In this document: positions 1-10,819 of the stretch, in pieces
Numbering within the stretch: the first letter of the stretch is position 1
Layout: each line of letters begins with the position of its first letter
From: DASRWT01 sp963748485
GTDB lineage: Bacteria; Methylomirabilota; Methylomirabilia; Rokubacteriales; CSP1-6
Assembly (NCBI GenBank): GCA_963748485.1
Contig: CAVVJF010000019.1
Span: forward strand, 835,092-899,091
Length of the DNA stretch: 64,000 bases
Reading direction: 5' to 3'
Notes under the pieces: generated by a model
Database searches by the model: none
What the model was told of the DNA's origin: nothing
The model's input: only the letters and a program-made list of their open reading frames with translations
Made by a program: the position numbers and the translations under genes

Positions 1-2
1 GC

Positions 3-329
3 GCGGCGATGTTCGGCGGTGACATCACGACCCTCGGGCCGTCGCAGCTCGAGGATGTCTGTCGCGCGTTGGGGGCCGCGGAGCTTCGCGCGGAGGAGAT
101 CGGCGCGCTCACGGTGGTGGATCTCCTCGTGCGCGTGGGCGCCGCGGAGTCGAAAGGGGAGGCACGCAAGCTCCTCGCCGCCGGCGGCATCACCCTCAAC
201 GGCAAGCGCGTCACCGGTGGCGCCGAGACCCTGCAAGAGGCCGGGCCCTTGCACGGCCAGTACTGGGTCGTGCGAAAGGGGAAACGGAGCTATTTCGCGG
301 GCCGGCACGCCGGGGCCGCTGGGCGCTAA
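3..329 (+). CDS. tyrS: Tyrosyl-tRNA synthetase, C-terminal part (cut by window edge)
   Basis: The open frame runs in from the left edge, so only about the last 108 residues are present. It starts just before MFGGDITTL and ends in an S4-type RNA-binding domain (RVGAAESKGEARKLLAAGGI, then LNGKRV), the usual C-terminal tRNA-binding domain of bacterial TyrRS. The catalytic Rossmann domain with the HIGH and KMSKS motifs would lie outside the window. It is co-directional with the rRNA operon that follows. The assignment rests on the S4 pattern and its C-terminal position; another S4-domain protein is less likely. Confidence 0.8.
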   Translation, partial: AAMFGGDITTLGPSQLEDVCRALGAAELRAEEIGALTVVDLLVRVGAAESKGEARKLLAAGGITLNGKRVTGGAETLQEAGPLHGQYWVVRKGKRSYFAGRHAGAAGR

Positions 330-411
330 CTAGTTGGTTCTACTAGGCTGAAGCCTCTCGAAGGTGACCGGGGAGACTTGAGCTCGACCTCGCGGTCGAG
401 GGAAAGATCCC

Positions 412-440
412 TTGACAGGTCCGGGGGGCATCCGTATCAT
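412..440 (+). promoter_or_regulatory. rRNA operon promoter, sigma70-like
   Basis: TTGACA at 412-417 and TATCAT at 435-440 are separated by exactly 17 bases, close to the sigma70 consensus, and a GC-rich spacer lies between them. It sits about 250 bases upstream of the 16S 5' end with boxA in between, the usual rRNA leader arrangement. Confidence 0.8.
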
Positions 441-555
441 CACTCCTTGCTCACCCTGTTGCCGATGTGGAACGGGGTGAGTTGGTTGAGAGTAGGCAGC
501 CGGTCGTATCAGTCCAGCTGACCTGTTTCAACTCTTCAGGGGTCCTGACCCCGCC

Positions 556-568
556 GCTCTTTGAAAAT
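556..568 (+). promoter_or_regulatory. boxA antitermination site in 16S leader
   Basis: GCTCTTTGAAAAT closely matches the bacterial boxA consensus recognised by NusB/NusE on nascent rRNA transcripts. A near-identical copy occurs before 23S (2568-2581), as expected for rRNA operons. Confidence 0.75.
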
Positions 569-571
569 CGC

Positions 572-592
572 ATATGCTACTGGCTCACCGAC
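572..592 (+). other. 16S processing stem, upstream strand
   Basis: ATATGCTACTGGCTC here is complementary to GAGCCAGTAGCATTAT at 2340-2355, downstream of the 16S 3' end. The two strands would form the RNase III processing stalk that loops out pre-16S rRNA. Confidence 0.65.
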
Positions 593-690
593 GAAGTGTG
601 AGCACCATTCTAACTACTGAGTACCTTGCGCCTAACCGAAGCAACATCATGGTTGGGCTTTAGGGACCAGGGCTCAAAGTTGTCGATTTA

Positions 691-2260
<1,570 letters not shown>

Positions 2261-2362
2261 CTTCGAGGGTCCGGGGATCTCCGGATCTCCGGGCCCTCCA
2301 ATGCTCAACGTTCTGCAGTTCCGCTTACCCTTCCCGTCTGAGCCAGTAGCATTATTTCTCTT

Positions 2363-2439
2363 GGGCCTTTAGCTCAGCTGGCTAGAGCGCGCGCTTGATA
2401 AGCGCGAGGTCCCTGGTTCGACCCCAGGAAGGCCCACCA
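2363..2439 (+). tRNA. tRNA-Ile (anticodon GAT)
   Basis: A complete cloverleaf lies in the 16S-23S spacer. The acceptor GGGCCTT pairs with AAGGCCC, the anticodon stem is CGCGC/GCGCG with loop TTGATAA (anticodon at 2397-2399), and the T-arm is CCTGG-TTCGACC-CCAGG. The 3' CCA is encoded. Ile followed by Ala is the standard bacterial spacer arrangement. Confidence 0.97.
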
Positions 2440-2451
2440 GAATAGGTTGTT

Positions 2452-2527
2452 GGGGATGTAGCTCAGTTGGGAGAGCACCTGCTTTGCAAGCAGGGGGTCG
2501 CCGGTTCGACTCCGGTCATCTCCACCA
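2452..2527 (+). tRNA. tRNA-Ala (anticodon TGC)
   Basis: The acceptor GGGGATG pairs with CATCTCC through one G-U pair. The anticodon stem CCTGC/GCAGG carries loop TTTGCAA (anticodon 2485-2487), and the T-arm is CCGGTTCGACTCCGG. CCA is encoded. It begins 12 bases after tRNA-Ile. Confidence 0.97.
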
Positions 2528-2567
2528 AGCGCGAACGCGATTGAAGATGTCGCGGCTCTGGCCGCGA

Positions 2568-2581
2568 TGCTCTTTGACAAT
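2568..2581 (+). promoter_or_regulatory. boxA antitermination site before 23S
   Basis: TGCTCTTTGACAAT, the second boxA of the operon, lies between tRNA-Ala and 23S at the base of the 23S processing stem. Confidence 0.75.
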
Positions 2582-2634
2582 CGAATACGATGATTCTCGA
2601 GTGTAGCCAAGCGATGTTCTCCTTAGGCAATGAA
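2577..2634 (+). other. 23S processing stem, upstream strand
   Basis: This strand is complementary over nearly its whole length to 6326-6384 downstream of 23S; for example GATGATTCTCGAGTG faces CACTCGAGAATCATC, allowing G-U pairs and a few mismatches. It would form the RNase III stalk around pre-23S rRNA, including the intron-containing form. Confidence 0.75.
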
Positions 2635-3592
2635 GTCAGTTCGTGGTCAAGCTACTAAGGGCGAACGGTGGATGCCTTGGCGCCAGGAAGCGATGAAGGG
2701 CGTGGCTAGCTGCGATAAGCCTCGGGGAGCCGCAAGCAGGCTTTGATCCGAGGATGCCCGAATGGGGGAACCCGGCTGGGGTAATGCCCAGTCGTCCGTC
2801 ACTGAATACATAGGTGACGCGACGCGAACCGAGGGAACTGAAACATCTCAGTACCTCGAGGAAGAGAAAGAAAACTCGATTCCCTGAGTAGCGGCGAGCG
2901 AAAGGGGATCAGCCTAAACCGACTGGAGCAATCCAGTCGGGGTTGCGGGGCGCTGATAGGGGAACCCCGGAGAGTTACCAAGTCAGGCGATAGTCGAAGG
3001 CTCTGGAAAGAGCCGCCACAGAAGGTGAAAGCCCTGTAGGCGAAATCGCTCTGATCTCTCTGGTCAGCGTACCCAAGTACCACGGGACACGTGAAACCCC
3101 GTGGGAATCCGGAGGGACCACCCTCCAAGGCTAAATATTCCCTGGCGACCGATAGCGAACCAGTACCGTGAGGGAAAGGCGAAAAGAACCCCGGTGAGGG
3201 GAGTGAAATAGAACCTGAAACCGTTTGCCTACAAGCGGTAGGAGGGCTATGCCGCCGCAAGGCGGAAGGCCTGACTGCGTGCCTTTTGCATAATGAGCCG
3301 GCGAGTTACTTCCGCGTGGCAAGGTTAAGTCTCAAAGGGACGGAGCCGGAGCGAAAGCGAGTCCGAATAGGGCGTTCAGTCGCGCGGAGTAGACCCGAAG
3401 CCAAGTGATCTACCCCTGGCCAGAGTGAAGCCGGTCTAAACACCGGTGGAGGCTCGAACTCATTTCGGTTGAAAACGGATGGGATGAGCTGGGGGTCGGA
3501 GTGAAAGGCTAATCAAACTTGGAGATAGCTGGTTCTCCCCGAAATATCTTTAGGGATAGCCTCACGTATGAGGGACGGTGGTAGAGCTCTGG

Positions 3593-3624
<32 letters not shown>

Positions 3625-4487
3625 TAACCAAACTCCAAATGCCGTTCTTTGAAGCATGGGAGTCAGACGACGCGGGATAAGCTGCGTGGTCGAGAGGGAA
3701 ACAACCCAGATCGTCAGCTAAGGTCCCTAAGTGCAGGCTTAGTGGGAAACGATGTGGAGTCGCACAGACAGCCAGGAGGTTGGCTTAGAGGCAGCCATCC
3801 TTTAAAGAGTGCGTAACAGCTCACTGGTCAAGCGATTCTGCGCGGACAATTCAACGGGGCTCAAGCCTGCCACCGACGCTACGAGCTCGGCGGGTCACAC
3901 CGTCGAGCGGTAGGGGAGCATTCGGCCATAGATTGAAGGCAGACCGTGAGGACTGCTGGACGAAGCCGAAGAGATAATGCCGGCACGAGTAGCGATAAAC
4001 AAGGTGAAAAACCTTGTCGCCGAAAGCCTAAGGTTTCCTGGGGAAGGTTAATCCGCCCAGGGTTAGTCGGTTCCTAAGCGGAGGCCGAAAGGCGTACGCG
4101 AAGGGCAACAGGTTAATATTCCTGTACCGCCGTGGTGACGTTACGAGCTATGGGGTGACGCAGAAGGTTAAGCACCGCCCGCGATTGGAAGTGCGGGTCC
4201 AAGTGCGTAGGGGCTCCTGATAGGCAAATCCGTCAGGGGGTTAACCTGAAACACGATGGGGAGGCCTTCGGGCCGCAAACGGGCTGATACCCCGCTGCCA
4301 AGAAAATCCTCTATGCCAGTTGCCAAGGCGACCGTACCGTAAACCGACACAGGTGGGCGAGGAGAATATCCACAGGCGCTCGGGAGAACTCTCGTGAAGG
4401 AACTAGGCAAAATAACCCCGTAACTTCGGGAGAAGGGGTGCCCCACTAAGGTGTTGAGCCTGAAGGGGTCGCAGAGAATTGGGTCAA

Positions 4488-4518
<31 letters not shown>

Positions 4519-4610
4519 CAACTCGTAAGAGGAGGTATAGGGTCTGACGCCTGCCCGGTGCCGGAAGGTTAAGGAGAGAGGTTAGTGCCGTAAGGTGCGA
4601 AGCTTTGAAC

Positions 4611-4655
<45 letters not shown>

Positions 4656-5339
4656 TCGTAATCGCGAGCCCACCCTGTCAGCAATGACAGGAGTTGCATC
4701 CGGCTAAATGCTGGAACACCTGGTGAATCCGGTGGTACTCAGACGATGAGTGACAATCCAACCGGTGCAGACAACCAGCAGGAAAGGCCGAGTCCCGATT
4801 GGGTCGTCGGATTTGTCGATGGAGAGGGTTGCTTCTTCGTCGGCATCAACCGGCAGCCCAGCATGACGGTAGGCTGGCAGGTCCTTCCAGAGTTCCGCGT
4901 GGTGCAGCATGAGAGGGACGTCTCCATCCTCGAGCAGCTTCGCGAGTTCTTCGGATGCGGGCAGATCGTCACGAATCACGGCGATCGGAAGGAGCTCCGT
5001 ATCAGAGGGCTCAAGCAACTCTCGGATCGAGTGGTGCCGTTCTTCGAAGCGAATCCATTGCGGACGGTGAAGCACGCGAGTTTCGTGCGCTTCGCCCAGG
5101 TGCTCCGGATGATGAACGACGGAGATCACCTGACGACGGAAGGATTGGACGGAATCAGAAAGCTAGCTGCCGGAATGAATCGTGGTGCTCGGAATCCTCA
5201 GAGGCCATACGCCGGACGTCCGGTCGCCCAGACCGGAGGATGATATGGTCCGAGCTGCGCGGCGACGCGCAGAGGTGAGCGGAACCGAAACGACTCACCC
5301 GTTCCATTCACGTAGCAGTGAGGGAGCGTAACAAGACTG
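4656..5339 (+). mobile_element. Group I-type intron in 23S rRNA with homing endonuclease ORF
   Basis: 684 bases interrupt the conserved sequence CCTAAGGT/AGCGAAATTCC after the position equivalent to E. coli U1931, in the universally conserved segment just 3' of helix 69. The 5' exon ends in T and the intron ends in G, the group I boundary rule. Two perfect hairpins with GNRA tetraloops flank the ORF: CCTGTCA-GCAA-TGACAGG (4674-4691) and CTGCGCG-GCGA-CGCGCAG (5255-5272). Group I introns with LAGLIDADG ORFs are known at this 23S site in other bacteria such as Thermotoga. I could not identify the internal guide sequence or P7 with confidence, so the subgroup is open. Confidence 0.9.
4746..5243 (+). 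CDS. LAGLIDADG homing endonuclease (intron-encoded)
   Basis: 165 residues lying wholly inside the 23S intron. Residues 19-30 (WVVGFVDGEGCF) are one LAGLIDADG helix with the catalytic acidic residue, followed by the mixed alpha/beta core typical of single-motif enzymes, which act as homodimers. No second clear motif is visible. The expected role is to cut intronless 23S alleles at the insertion site and drive homing; some relatives also act as maturases. The frame is intact, so the element may still be active. The start ATG at 4746 has no strong ribosome-binding site, as is common for intron ORFs. Confidence 0.9.
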   Translation: MSDNPTGADNQQERPSPDWVVGFVDGEGCFFVGINRQPSMTVGWQVLPEFRVVQHERDVSILEQLREFFGCGQIVTNHGDRKELRIRGLKQLSDRVVPFFEANPLRTVKHASFVRFAQVLRMMNDGDHLTTEGLDGIRKLAAGMNRGARNPQRPYAGRPVAQTGG

Positions 5340-5386
<47 letters not shown>

Positions 5387-5639
5387 CGACTTGACCGCTG
5401 TCTCCACGAGAGACCCGGTGAAACTGTAGCGCCAGTGAAGATGCTGGCTACCCGCGACTAGACGAAAAGACCCCGTGAACCTTTACTATACCTTGGTATG
5501 GAATTCTGGCAGGGTCTGTGCAGGATAGGTGGGAGGCTTTGAAGCCGGGGCGCTAGCTTCGGTGGAGCCGTCGTTGAGATACCACCCTGATCGTGCTGTA
5601 GTTCTAACCTAGGCCCGTGATCCGGGCCGGGGACAGTGC

Positions 5640-5676
<37 letters not shown>

Positions 5677-5814
5677 CGGTAACGGAGGCGCTCGAAGGTC
5701 GGCTCAGCACGGTTGGAAATCGTGCGACGAGTGTAAGGGCAGAAGCCGGCTTGACTGCGAGACCTACAAGTCGAGCAGGTGCGAAAGCAGGACCTAGTGA
5801 TCCGGTGGTTCCGA

Positions 5815-5869
<55 letters not shown>

Positions 5870-5895
5870 TTGCCCAAGAGTTCACATCGACGGCA

Positions 5896-5937
<42 letters not shown>

Positions 5938-5941
5938 GAGC

Positions 5942-5978
<37 letters not shown>

Positions 5979-6053
5979 TACGTGAGCTGGGTTTAGAACG
6001 TCGTGAGACAGTTCGGTCTCTATCTGTCGCGGGCGGAGGAGGTTTGAGGGGAG

Positions 6054-6092
<39 letters not shown>

Positions 6093-6325
6093 AGTGTGCC
6101 AGCTGTTCCGCCAGGAGCACCGCTGGGTAGCTATGTCCGGCAGGGATAAGCGCTGAAGGCATCTAAGTGCGAAACCCGCCTCAAGATGAGACCTCCCAGG
6201 GCGTAAGCCCTCTGAAGGCCCCTGGAAGATCACCAGGTTGATAGGCCGCGGGTGTAAGCGCCGTAAGGCGTTCAGCCGAGCGGTACTAATCGGCCGTGCG
6301 GCTTGACCACGTTGCACTCATACAT

Positions 6326-6384
6326 CTTTCGCTGCCTAGGCGAACGTCGCTTGGCTGCACTCGAGAATCATCGTGTTCCGATTG
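6326..6384 (+). other. 23S processing stem, downstream strand
   Basis: Partner of 2577-2634. The pairing runs through the 23S-5S spacer and ends just before the 5S 5' end. Confidence 0.7.
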
Positions 6385-6393
6385 CCACTCAGT

Positions 6394-6510
<117 letters not shown>

Positions 6511-6517
6511 TTAATTC

Positions 6518-6553
6518 AGCGCCCGAGCCGTGAGGCTCGGGCGCTTTCGTTTG
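6518..6553 (+). terminator. Intrinsic terminator of the rRNA operon
   Basis: A 12-bp perfect stem AGCGCCCGAGCC/GGCTCGGGCGCT with loop GTGA is followed by a short T-rich tract (TTTCGTTTG). It lies directly after 5S and before the convergent protease gene. Confidence 0.85.
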
Positions 6554-6571
6554 TCCGAGCGCGGCCGCCCC

Positions 6572-7222
6572 TCAGACGATCAGGCGGACTACCGAGTCGA
6601 AGAACGCCACGAGCACGCGCAGGGCGGGCCGCATCACGTAGCCGGTGGCGCCAGACATTACCGCGACAATGAGGATGATCGGCCCGTACTGCTCGATCTG
6701 GTGGAGCGCGCCCCAGGAGCCGCGCGGGAGGAAGTAGGGCAGGAAGTGGCCGCCGTCCAGCGGCGGCAGCGGGATGAGGTTGAACACGCCCAGGCCGAGG
6801 TTGAAGAGAAACACGTAGAAGAGAATCCCCTGGATGGGCTCGACGAGGAACGGCGCCCCCGTCACCGGCTGCAGCAGGCGAAAGCCAAGGAGGCCGAGGA
6901 ACGCGAGCGCGAAGTTTGACAACGGCCCGGCGGCGGCGATCCACGCCATGTCGCGGATAGGGTGGCGCAGGTTGTAGGCGTTGACCGGCACAGGCTTGGC
7001 CCAGCCGAAGCCCACGAGGATGAAGGCGAGCGCGCCCAGCGGGTCGATGTGAGGAAGCGGGTTGAGGGTCAGCCGTCCGTTCAGCCGCGCGGTGGGATCG
7101 CCGAGGCGGTCGGCGAGGACGCCGTGCGCGAGCTCGTGCACGGTGACGGCGACCAGCAGAGCCGGGATCTGAAGGAGGAGGCGGAGGAAAAAGCCGGCAG
7201 GATCGCCGAAGAGCTCCGTCAT
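6572..7222 (-). CDS. Site-2 protease family membrane metalloprotease (M50)
   Basis: 216 residues, highly hydrophobic. The zinc-binding HELAH motif is at residues 29-33 inside an N-terminal membrane segment, and a later segment contains AAGPLSNFALA, which resembles the M50 family's second conserved region. This compact form without PDZ or CBS domains is common in bacteria and presumably cleaves membrane-embedded substrates; the substrate is unknown. Its ATG overlaps the yacG stop codon (ATGA at 7219-7222), so the two are translationally coupled. It converges on the rRNA operon. Confidence 0.88.
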   Translation of the reverse strand: MTELFGDPAGFFLRLLLQIPALLVAVTVHELAHGVLADRLGDPTARLNGRLTLNPLPHIDPLGALAFILVGFGWAKPVPVNAYNLRHPIRDMAWIAAAGPLSNFALAFLGLLGFRLLQPVTGAPFLVEPIQGILFYVFLFNLGLGVFNLIPLPPLDGGHFLPYFLPRGSWGALHQIEQYGPIILIVAVMSGATGYVMRPALRVLVAFFDSVVRLIV

Positions 7223-7437
7223 CCGCTGCCCGTGGGCACGCGGTCATCCTCCGAGCCGCTCTCGGCGGGAATCGGCTCGCCGGCGACGCGGTACCGCTCG
7301 TCGAGCCACACGCCGAGATCGATGAGGCGGCACGTAAGCGAGCAAAATGGACGGTGGGGGTTGCCGGCCCACTCGATCGGCGTCGCGCAGCGCGCGCAGC
7401 GCGGCGATCGCGCGGTGACGTTCACGTCGGGCTTCAC
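7219..7437 (-). CDS. yacG: DNA gyrase inhibitor YacG-like zinc ribbon
   Basis: About 72 residues from the GTG at 7437. CARC and CSLTC form a four-cysteine zinc site, followed by the characteristic CRLIDLGVWLDERYRV. In E. coli YacG binds GyrB and inhibits gyrase. An upstream TTG at 7473 in the same frame would give 84 residues; I prefer the GTG because it matches the family length. It shares a four-base overlap with the downstream protease gene. Confidence 0.82.
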   Translation of the reverse strand: MKPDVNVTARSPRCARCATPIEWAGNPHRPFCSLTCRLIDLGVWLDERYRVAGEPIPAESGSEDDRVPTGSG

Positions 7438-7523
7438 GGTCGCATCGTAGCGATGCCCCGCGGGGCGTGTCAACCGCGGCGCGCGCCATTGACTTGAGGA
7501 ATGGCCTTCGCTACAGTCCGACC

Positions 7524-8141
7524 GTGTTTCGCCTGATCCCGCGAGAGCAGAAGTTCTTCGATCTCTTCGAGCAGCAGGGGGCGAACATCGTGACCGCCGC
7601 CCGCGCCCTCGAGACTCTCACCCTGGACTATCCCAACGCCAAGACCCACGCCCAGACCATCGAGGATCTCGAGCACGCCGGCGATACCCTGACCCACGAG
7701 CTGGTGCGCCGCCTGAATACCACCTTCATCACGCCCATCGACCGCGAGGACATCTACGCCCTGTCGAGCCGGCTCGACGACGTCCTCGACCTCATCGACG
7801 CGGTGGCCGACCGGCTCCTCCTCTACAAGATCACCGCCCCCACCGACGGCTGCATCGCGATGGCGAAGATCATCGTCAAGGCCGCTGAAGAGACGGATCG
7901 CGCCGTCCACTGCCTCCGCAATCTGTCGGCCTTCTACCACGAGCACTGTGTCGAGGTAAACCGCCTGGAGAACGAGGCCGACCGGCTGCTGCGGGACCAG
8001 CTCGCTGCCCTCTTCGAAGGCCGGGTGGAGGTCATGGAGGTGATCAAGTGGAAGGAGCTGTACGAGACGATGGAGTCGGTCACCGACCGCTGCGAGGACG
8101 TGGTCAACGTGATCGAAGGCATCGTCCTCAAGATGGCTTGA
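7524..8141 (+). CDS. DUF47 (PhoU-like) family protein
   Basis: 205 residues from GTG 7524 (FRLIPREQKFFDLFEQQ), the usual start of this family; the frame is open further upstream but that part is unlike the family. It is almost entirely helical, with an acidic metal-binding pattern (DLEHAGDTLTHE near the N-terminus and NRLENEADRLLRDQL later) shared with PhoU. These proteins sit beside Pit transporters and are thought to regulate or couple phosphate uptake. Here the pit gene follows 43 bases downstream. Confidence 0.88.
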   Translation: MFRLIPREQKFFDLFEQQGANIVTAARALETLTLDYPNAKTHAQTIEDLEHAGDTLTHELVRRLNTTFITPIDREDIYALSSRLDDVLDLIDAVADRLLLYKITAPTDGCIAMAKIIVKAAEETDRAVHCLRNLSAFYHEHCVEVNRLENEADRLLRDQLAALFEGRVEVMEVIKWKELYETMESVTDRCEDVVNVIEGIVLKMA

Positions 8142-8184
8142 AGGTGGGCCCCGCCCCCTCCGACCCCCGGCCTTCGGGCCGCCC

Positions 8185-9180
8185 ATGAGCTCCTCCTTCC
8201 TCCTCCTCGTCTTCATCATCTTCGTGGCACTGGCGTTCGACTACATCAATGGCTTCCACGACGCCGCCAACTCCATCGCGACCGTGGTGTCCACCCGGGT
8301 GCTCACGCCCATGCAGGCGGTGGTATGGGCGGCCGTCTTCAACTTCGTGGCGGCCTTCGGCTTCGGCGTCAACGTCGCGAGGACGGTCGGCAAGGGAGTG
8401 GTCGACTCCGGCATCGTGGATCAGTGGGTGATCCTGGGCGGCCTCACCGGCGCCATACTCTGGAATCTCATCACCTGGTACTACGGCATCCCGTCGAGCT
8501 CTTCCCACGCCCTCATCGGCGGCTTCGCGGGGGCGGCGGTCGCGAAGGCGGGCTTCGGCGCCTTGGTCGCCTCCGGGCTGGTCAAGATCGCCGTGTTCAT
8601 CGTGCTCGCCCCCGTGCTCGGGCTCATTCTCGGCTTCAGTCTGATGACGCTCACCCTGCGCGTCTTCCGGAACACGCGGCCCAGCCGGGTGGACTGGCTC
8701 TTCCGTCGCCTGCAGCTCGTCTCGGCGGCCTTCTACAGCCTGGGCCACGGCACCAACGACGCCCAGAAGACGATGGGGATCATCGCCATCCTCCTCTTCT
8801 CGGCGGGGTATCTCGGGCCCGAGTTCCACGTGCCCTTCTGGGTGGTGATGGCCGCGCATGCCGCCCTCGGCCTGGGGACCCTCGCCGGCGGCTGGCGTAT
8901 CGTGAAGACCATGGGCATGCGGCTCACCAAGCTCCGTCCCGTCGGCGGCTTCTGCGCGGAGACGGCCGGCGCCTTCATGCTGATCGGCACCGCGGTGGGC
9001 GGGATCCCCGTGAGCACAACCCACACCATCACCGGCTCGATCATGGGCGTGGGCGCCACCCAGCGCCTGTCTGCCGTGCGCTGGGGCCTGGCCGGTCGTA
9101 TCGTATGGGCGTGGGTCCTGACGATTCCCCTATCCGCGCTGCTCGCCGCGCTGACCTGGCTCCTGCTCCCCCACGGATGA
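8185..9180 (+). CDS. pit: PiT family inorganic phosphate transporter
   Basis: 331 residues of low-affinity, ion-coupled inner-membrane phosphate permease. The PiT signature occurs twice in inverted-repeat halves: GFHDAANSIATVVSTR near residue 20 and GHGTNDAQKTMGII near residue 190. About ten hydrophobic segments are visible. Length fits the short bacterial form. It is co-operonic with the upstream DUF47 gene, and its stop overlaps the start of the acyltransferase gene (ATGA at 9177-9180). Confidence 0.93.
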   Translation: MSSSFLLLVFIIFVALAFDYINGFHDAANSIATVVSTRVLTPMQAVVWAAVFNFVAAFGFGVNVARTVGKGVVDSGIVDQWVILGGLTGAILWNLITWYYGIPSSSSHALIGGFAGAAVAKAGFGALVASGLVKIAVFIVLAPVLGLILGFSLMTLTLRVFRNTRPSRVDWLFRRLQLVSAAFYSLGHGTNDAQKTMGIIAILLFSAGYLGPEFHVPFWVVMAAHAALGLGTLAGGWRIVKTMGMRLTKLRPVGGFCAETAGAFMLIGTAVGGIPVSTTHTITGSIMGVGATQRLSAVRWGLAGRIVWAWVLTIPLSALLAALTWLLLPHG

Positions 9181-10088
9181 CGCGGCGCCGGAGCGTCGGC
9201 CGCACCGTCCGGGCGTGGATCGCGCTCGCGGTGCTGACGCCGCTCGGGCTCGTGCTCGCCTACCTTCCCACGCGCCTGAGCCTCTGGGTCGGCGCCCGCT
9301 TCGGGGACCTCGCCTGGGCCGCGCTGTCCGGGCGGCGGGCCGTCGCTCTGGAGAACCTCGAGCGCGCGCTAGGCGCGGAGACGTCGGCCGAGGAGCGGGC
9401 CCGGATCGGCCGCGCCTCGTTCCGACACCTGGGAATGAACCTCGTCGAGGCCTGCATCTTCTTCTTTCGCCCGCCCGCCCGGCTCTTCTCCCGGGTGGAG
9501 CTGCGCGGGATCGACAACCTGGTCGGCGCCGCCGCGCGGGGCCGCGGCGTCCTCATCCTCACCGCGCATCTGGGCAACTGGGAGCTGCTCGCCGCCTCCA
9601 GCACACTCACCCCAGTGCCACCCTCCGCCATCGTCCGTCCCCTTGACGATCCGCTCCTCGACGCGATCCTCGAGCGCCTGCGCACGCGCGGCGGCTTCGA
9701 GGTCATCGCCAAGCGCGACGCCCTCGCCGACATCCGCGACGCGCTCCGACGCGGTCGCATGATCGGCGTGCTCCTCGACCAGAACGCCTCGCGTCGGGAA
9801 GGTGTGTTCGCGCCGTTCTTCGGCATTCCCGCCTCCACGTCCAAGGGTCTGGCGCTCATCGCCCTGCGGACCGGCGCCCCCGTCGTTCCCAGCTTCATCC
9901 GCCGGGAGCCGACGGGCGGTCACGTGGTCGAGTTCCATCCCGCGCTGGCGCCCCCCGTGGACAACGACCCCGTTGCCTACACGCACACCTTCAACGAGGT
10001 CATCGAGGCGGCGATACGGCGGGTGCCCGACCAGTGGTTCTGGCTGCACCGGCGCTGGAAGACGCGCCCCGCGGAGGGCGAGACATGA
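9177..10088 (+). CDS. Lipid A biosynthesis lauroyl/palmitoyl acyltransferase family (LpxL/HtrB-like)
   Basis: 303 residues from ATG 9177. An N-terminal hydrophobic anchor (residues 12-30) is followed by the catalytic HLGNWE motif at 131-136, then a conserved DQNASRREGVFAPFFGIPA block and a C-terminal WFWLHRRWK, all typical of PF03279. It transfers acyl chains onto lipid A precursors at the inner membrane, implying a Gram-negative type envelope. The frame is also open far upstream through pit, but the ATGA overlap and family length support this start. Confidence 0.88.
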   Translation: MTRRRSVGRTVRAWIALAVLTPLGLVLAYLPTRLSLWVGARFGDLAWAALSGRRAVALENLERALGAETSAEERARIGRASFRHLGMNLVEACIFFFRPPARLFSRVELRGIDNLVGAAARGRGVLILTAHLGNWELLAASSTLTPVPPSAIVRPLDDPLLDAILERLRTRGGFEVIAKRDALADIRDALRRGRMIGVLLDQNASRREGVFAPFFGIPASTSKGLALIALRTGAPVVPSFIRREPTGGHVVEFHPALAPPVDNDPVAYTHTFNEVIEAAIRRVPDQWFWLHRRWKTRPAEGET

Positions 10089-10786
10089 TGGCGGCCGCGC
10101 TGGCGTTCGTGCTCGTCGCGGTTACCGCCCTGTCCGCCGGGGCGGGCGACACGGCGGCCGCCATCACACCCTATCTCCAGGCGCGGGACGAGGGCCGCAT
10201 CGGCGCCGTCACCGGCGAGGCCTTCGCCGAGCCCACCCGCCCGACCGGCCCGCCGACTCCGTATCCAGGGGTCTCGGTGATGTTGATACCGTCGGATCCG
10301 GGGCTGGAGGCGGAGCTTGATCGCCTCCGCGGTGCGATCCGGGAGAGCCCGCGCGCCTACCTCACGTCGGCCGAGCAGCTGCGCGCCGTCCGCGAGGCCT
10401 ACGAGCGCGACGTCACGTTCTCGGGGGGTGGCGAGCTTCTGCGGGGAGAGGTGAGCGACACCGCCGGCCGCTTCCGCTTCGCTGAGGTCCCCGCCGGACG
10501 ATGGCTCCTCCTCGCCTGGCGTGAGGTGCCCCACGCCGTGTCGACGCGCCGCGTCCCCCCCCGTGACCTCGGGTCCTTCTTGGGTAATACGGAGACGAAG
10601 GGGTATGGGGCGGTCGAGATCTGGCGGCTGGCCGTGGAGGTACGGCCGAGGGAGAGCACGACCATCCGGCTTCACGATCGGAATGTCTGGGTCACCGTGG
10701 TGCGCGAGGATCGGCACCTGCCGGCGGGGACACCCACGGAGGGAGCGGGCACCCTCAAGCGCCGGCAGGGCACCACCCCCCGCTGA
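10085..10786 (+). CDS. Secreted protein with carboxypeptidase-regulatory-like domain
   Basis: 233 residues starting in an ATGA overlap with the acyltransferase gene. The first 21 residues look like a signal peptide ending at ALSAGAG. The middle, around RGEVSDTAGRFRFAEVPAGRW, has the pattern of a CarboxypepD_reg/transthyretin-like beta-sandwich (a G-x-F-x-F-x-x-V-P-A-G core). No catalytic motif is visible. The function is unknown; an extracytoplasmic structural or binding role is inferred. Confidence 0.65.
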   Translation: MMAAALAFVLVAVTALSAGAGDTAAAITPYLQARDEGRIGAVTGEAFAEPTRPTGPPTPYPGVSVMLIPSDPGLEAELDRLRGAIRESPRAYLTSAEQLRAVREAYERDVTFSGGGELLRGEVSDTAGRFRFAEVPAGRWLLLAWREVPHAVSTRRVPPRDLGSFLGNTETKGYGAVEIWRLAVEVRPRESTTIRLHDRNVWVTVVREDRHLPAGTPTEGAGTLKRRQGTTPR

Positions 10787-10819
10787 GGGGTGGCGCCCCG
10801 CCGCGCGGAAGCTAAGAAG

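Larger units (their letters stand above)
330..690 (+). other. rRNA operon promoter and leader region, no gene
   Basis: No convincing coding frame is present between tyrS and the 16S gene. The stretch holds a consensus promoter (412-440), a boxA-like antitermination site (556-568) and the upstream strand of the 16S processing stem (572-592). A short hairpin at about 384-397 (CGACC/GGTCG) lacks a T-tract, so I do not call it a terminator. Confidence 0.75.

Noticed and set aside
384..397. Hairpin after tyrS as a terminator
   Set aside because: Short stem with no following T-tract; downstream is the rRNA promoter.
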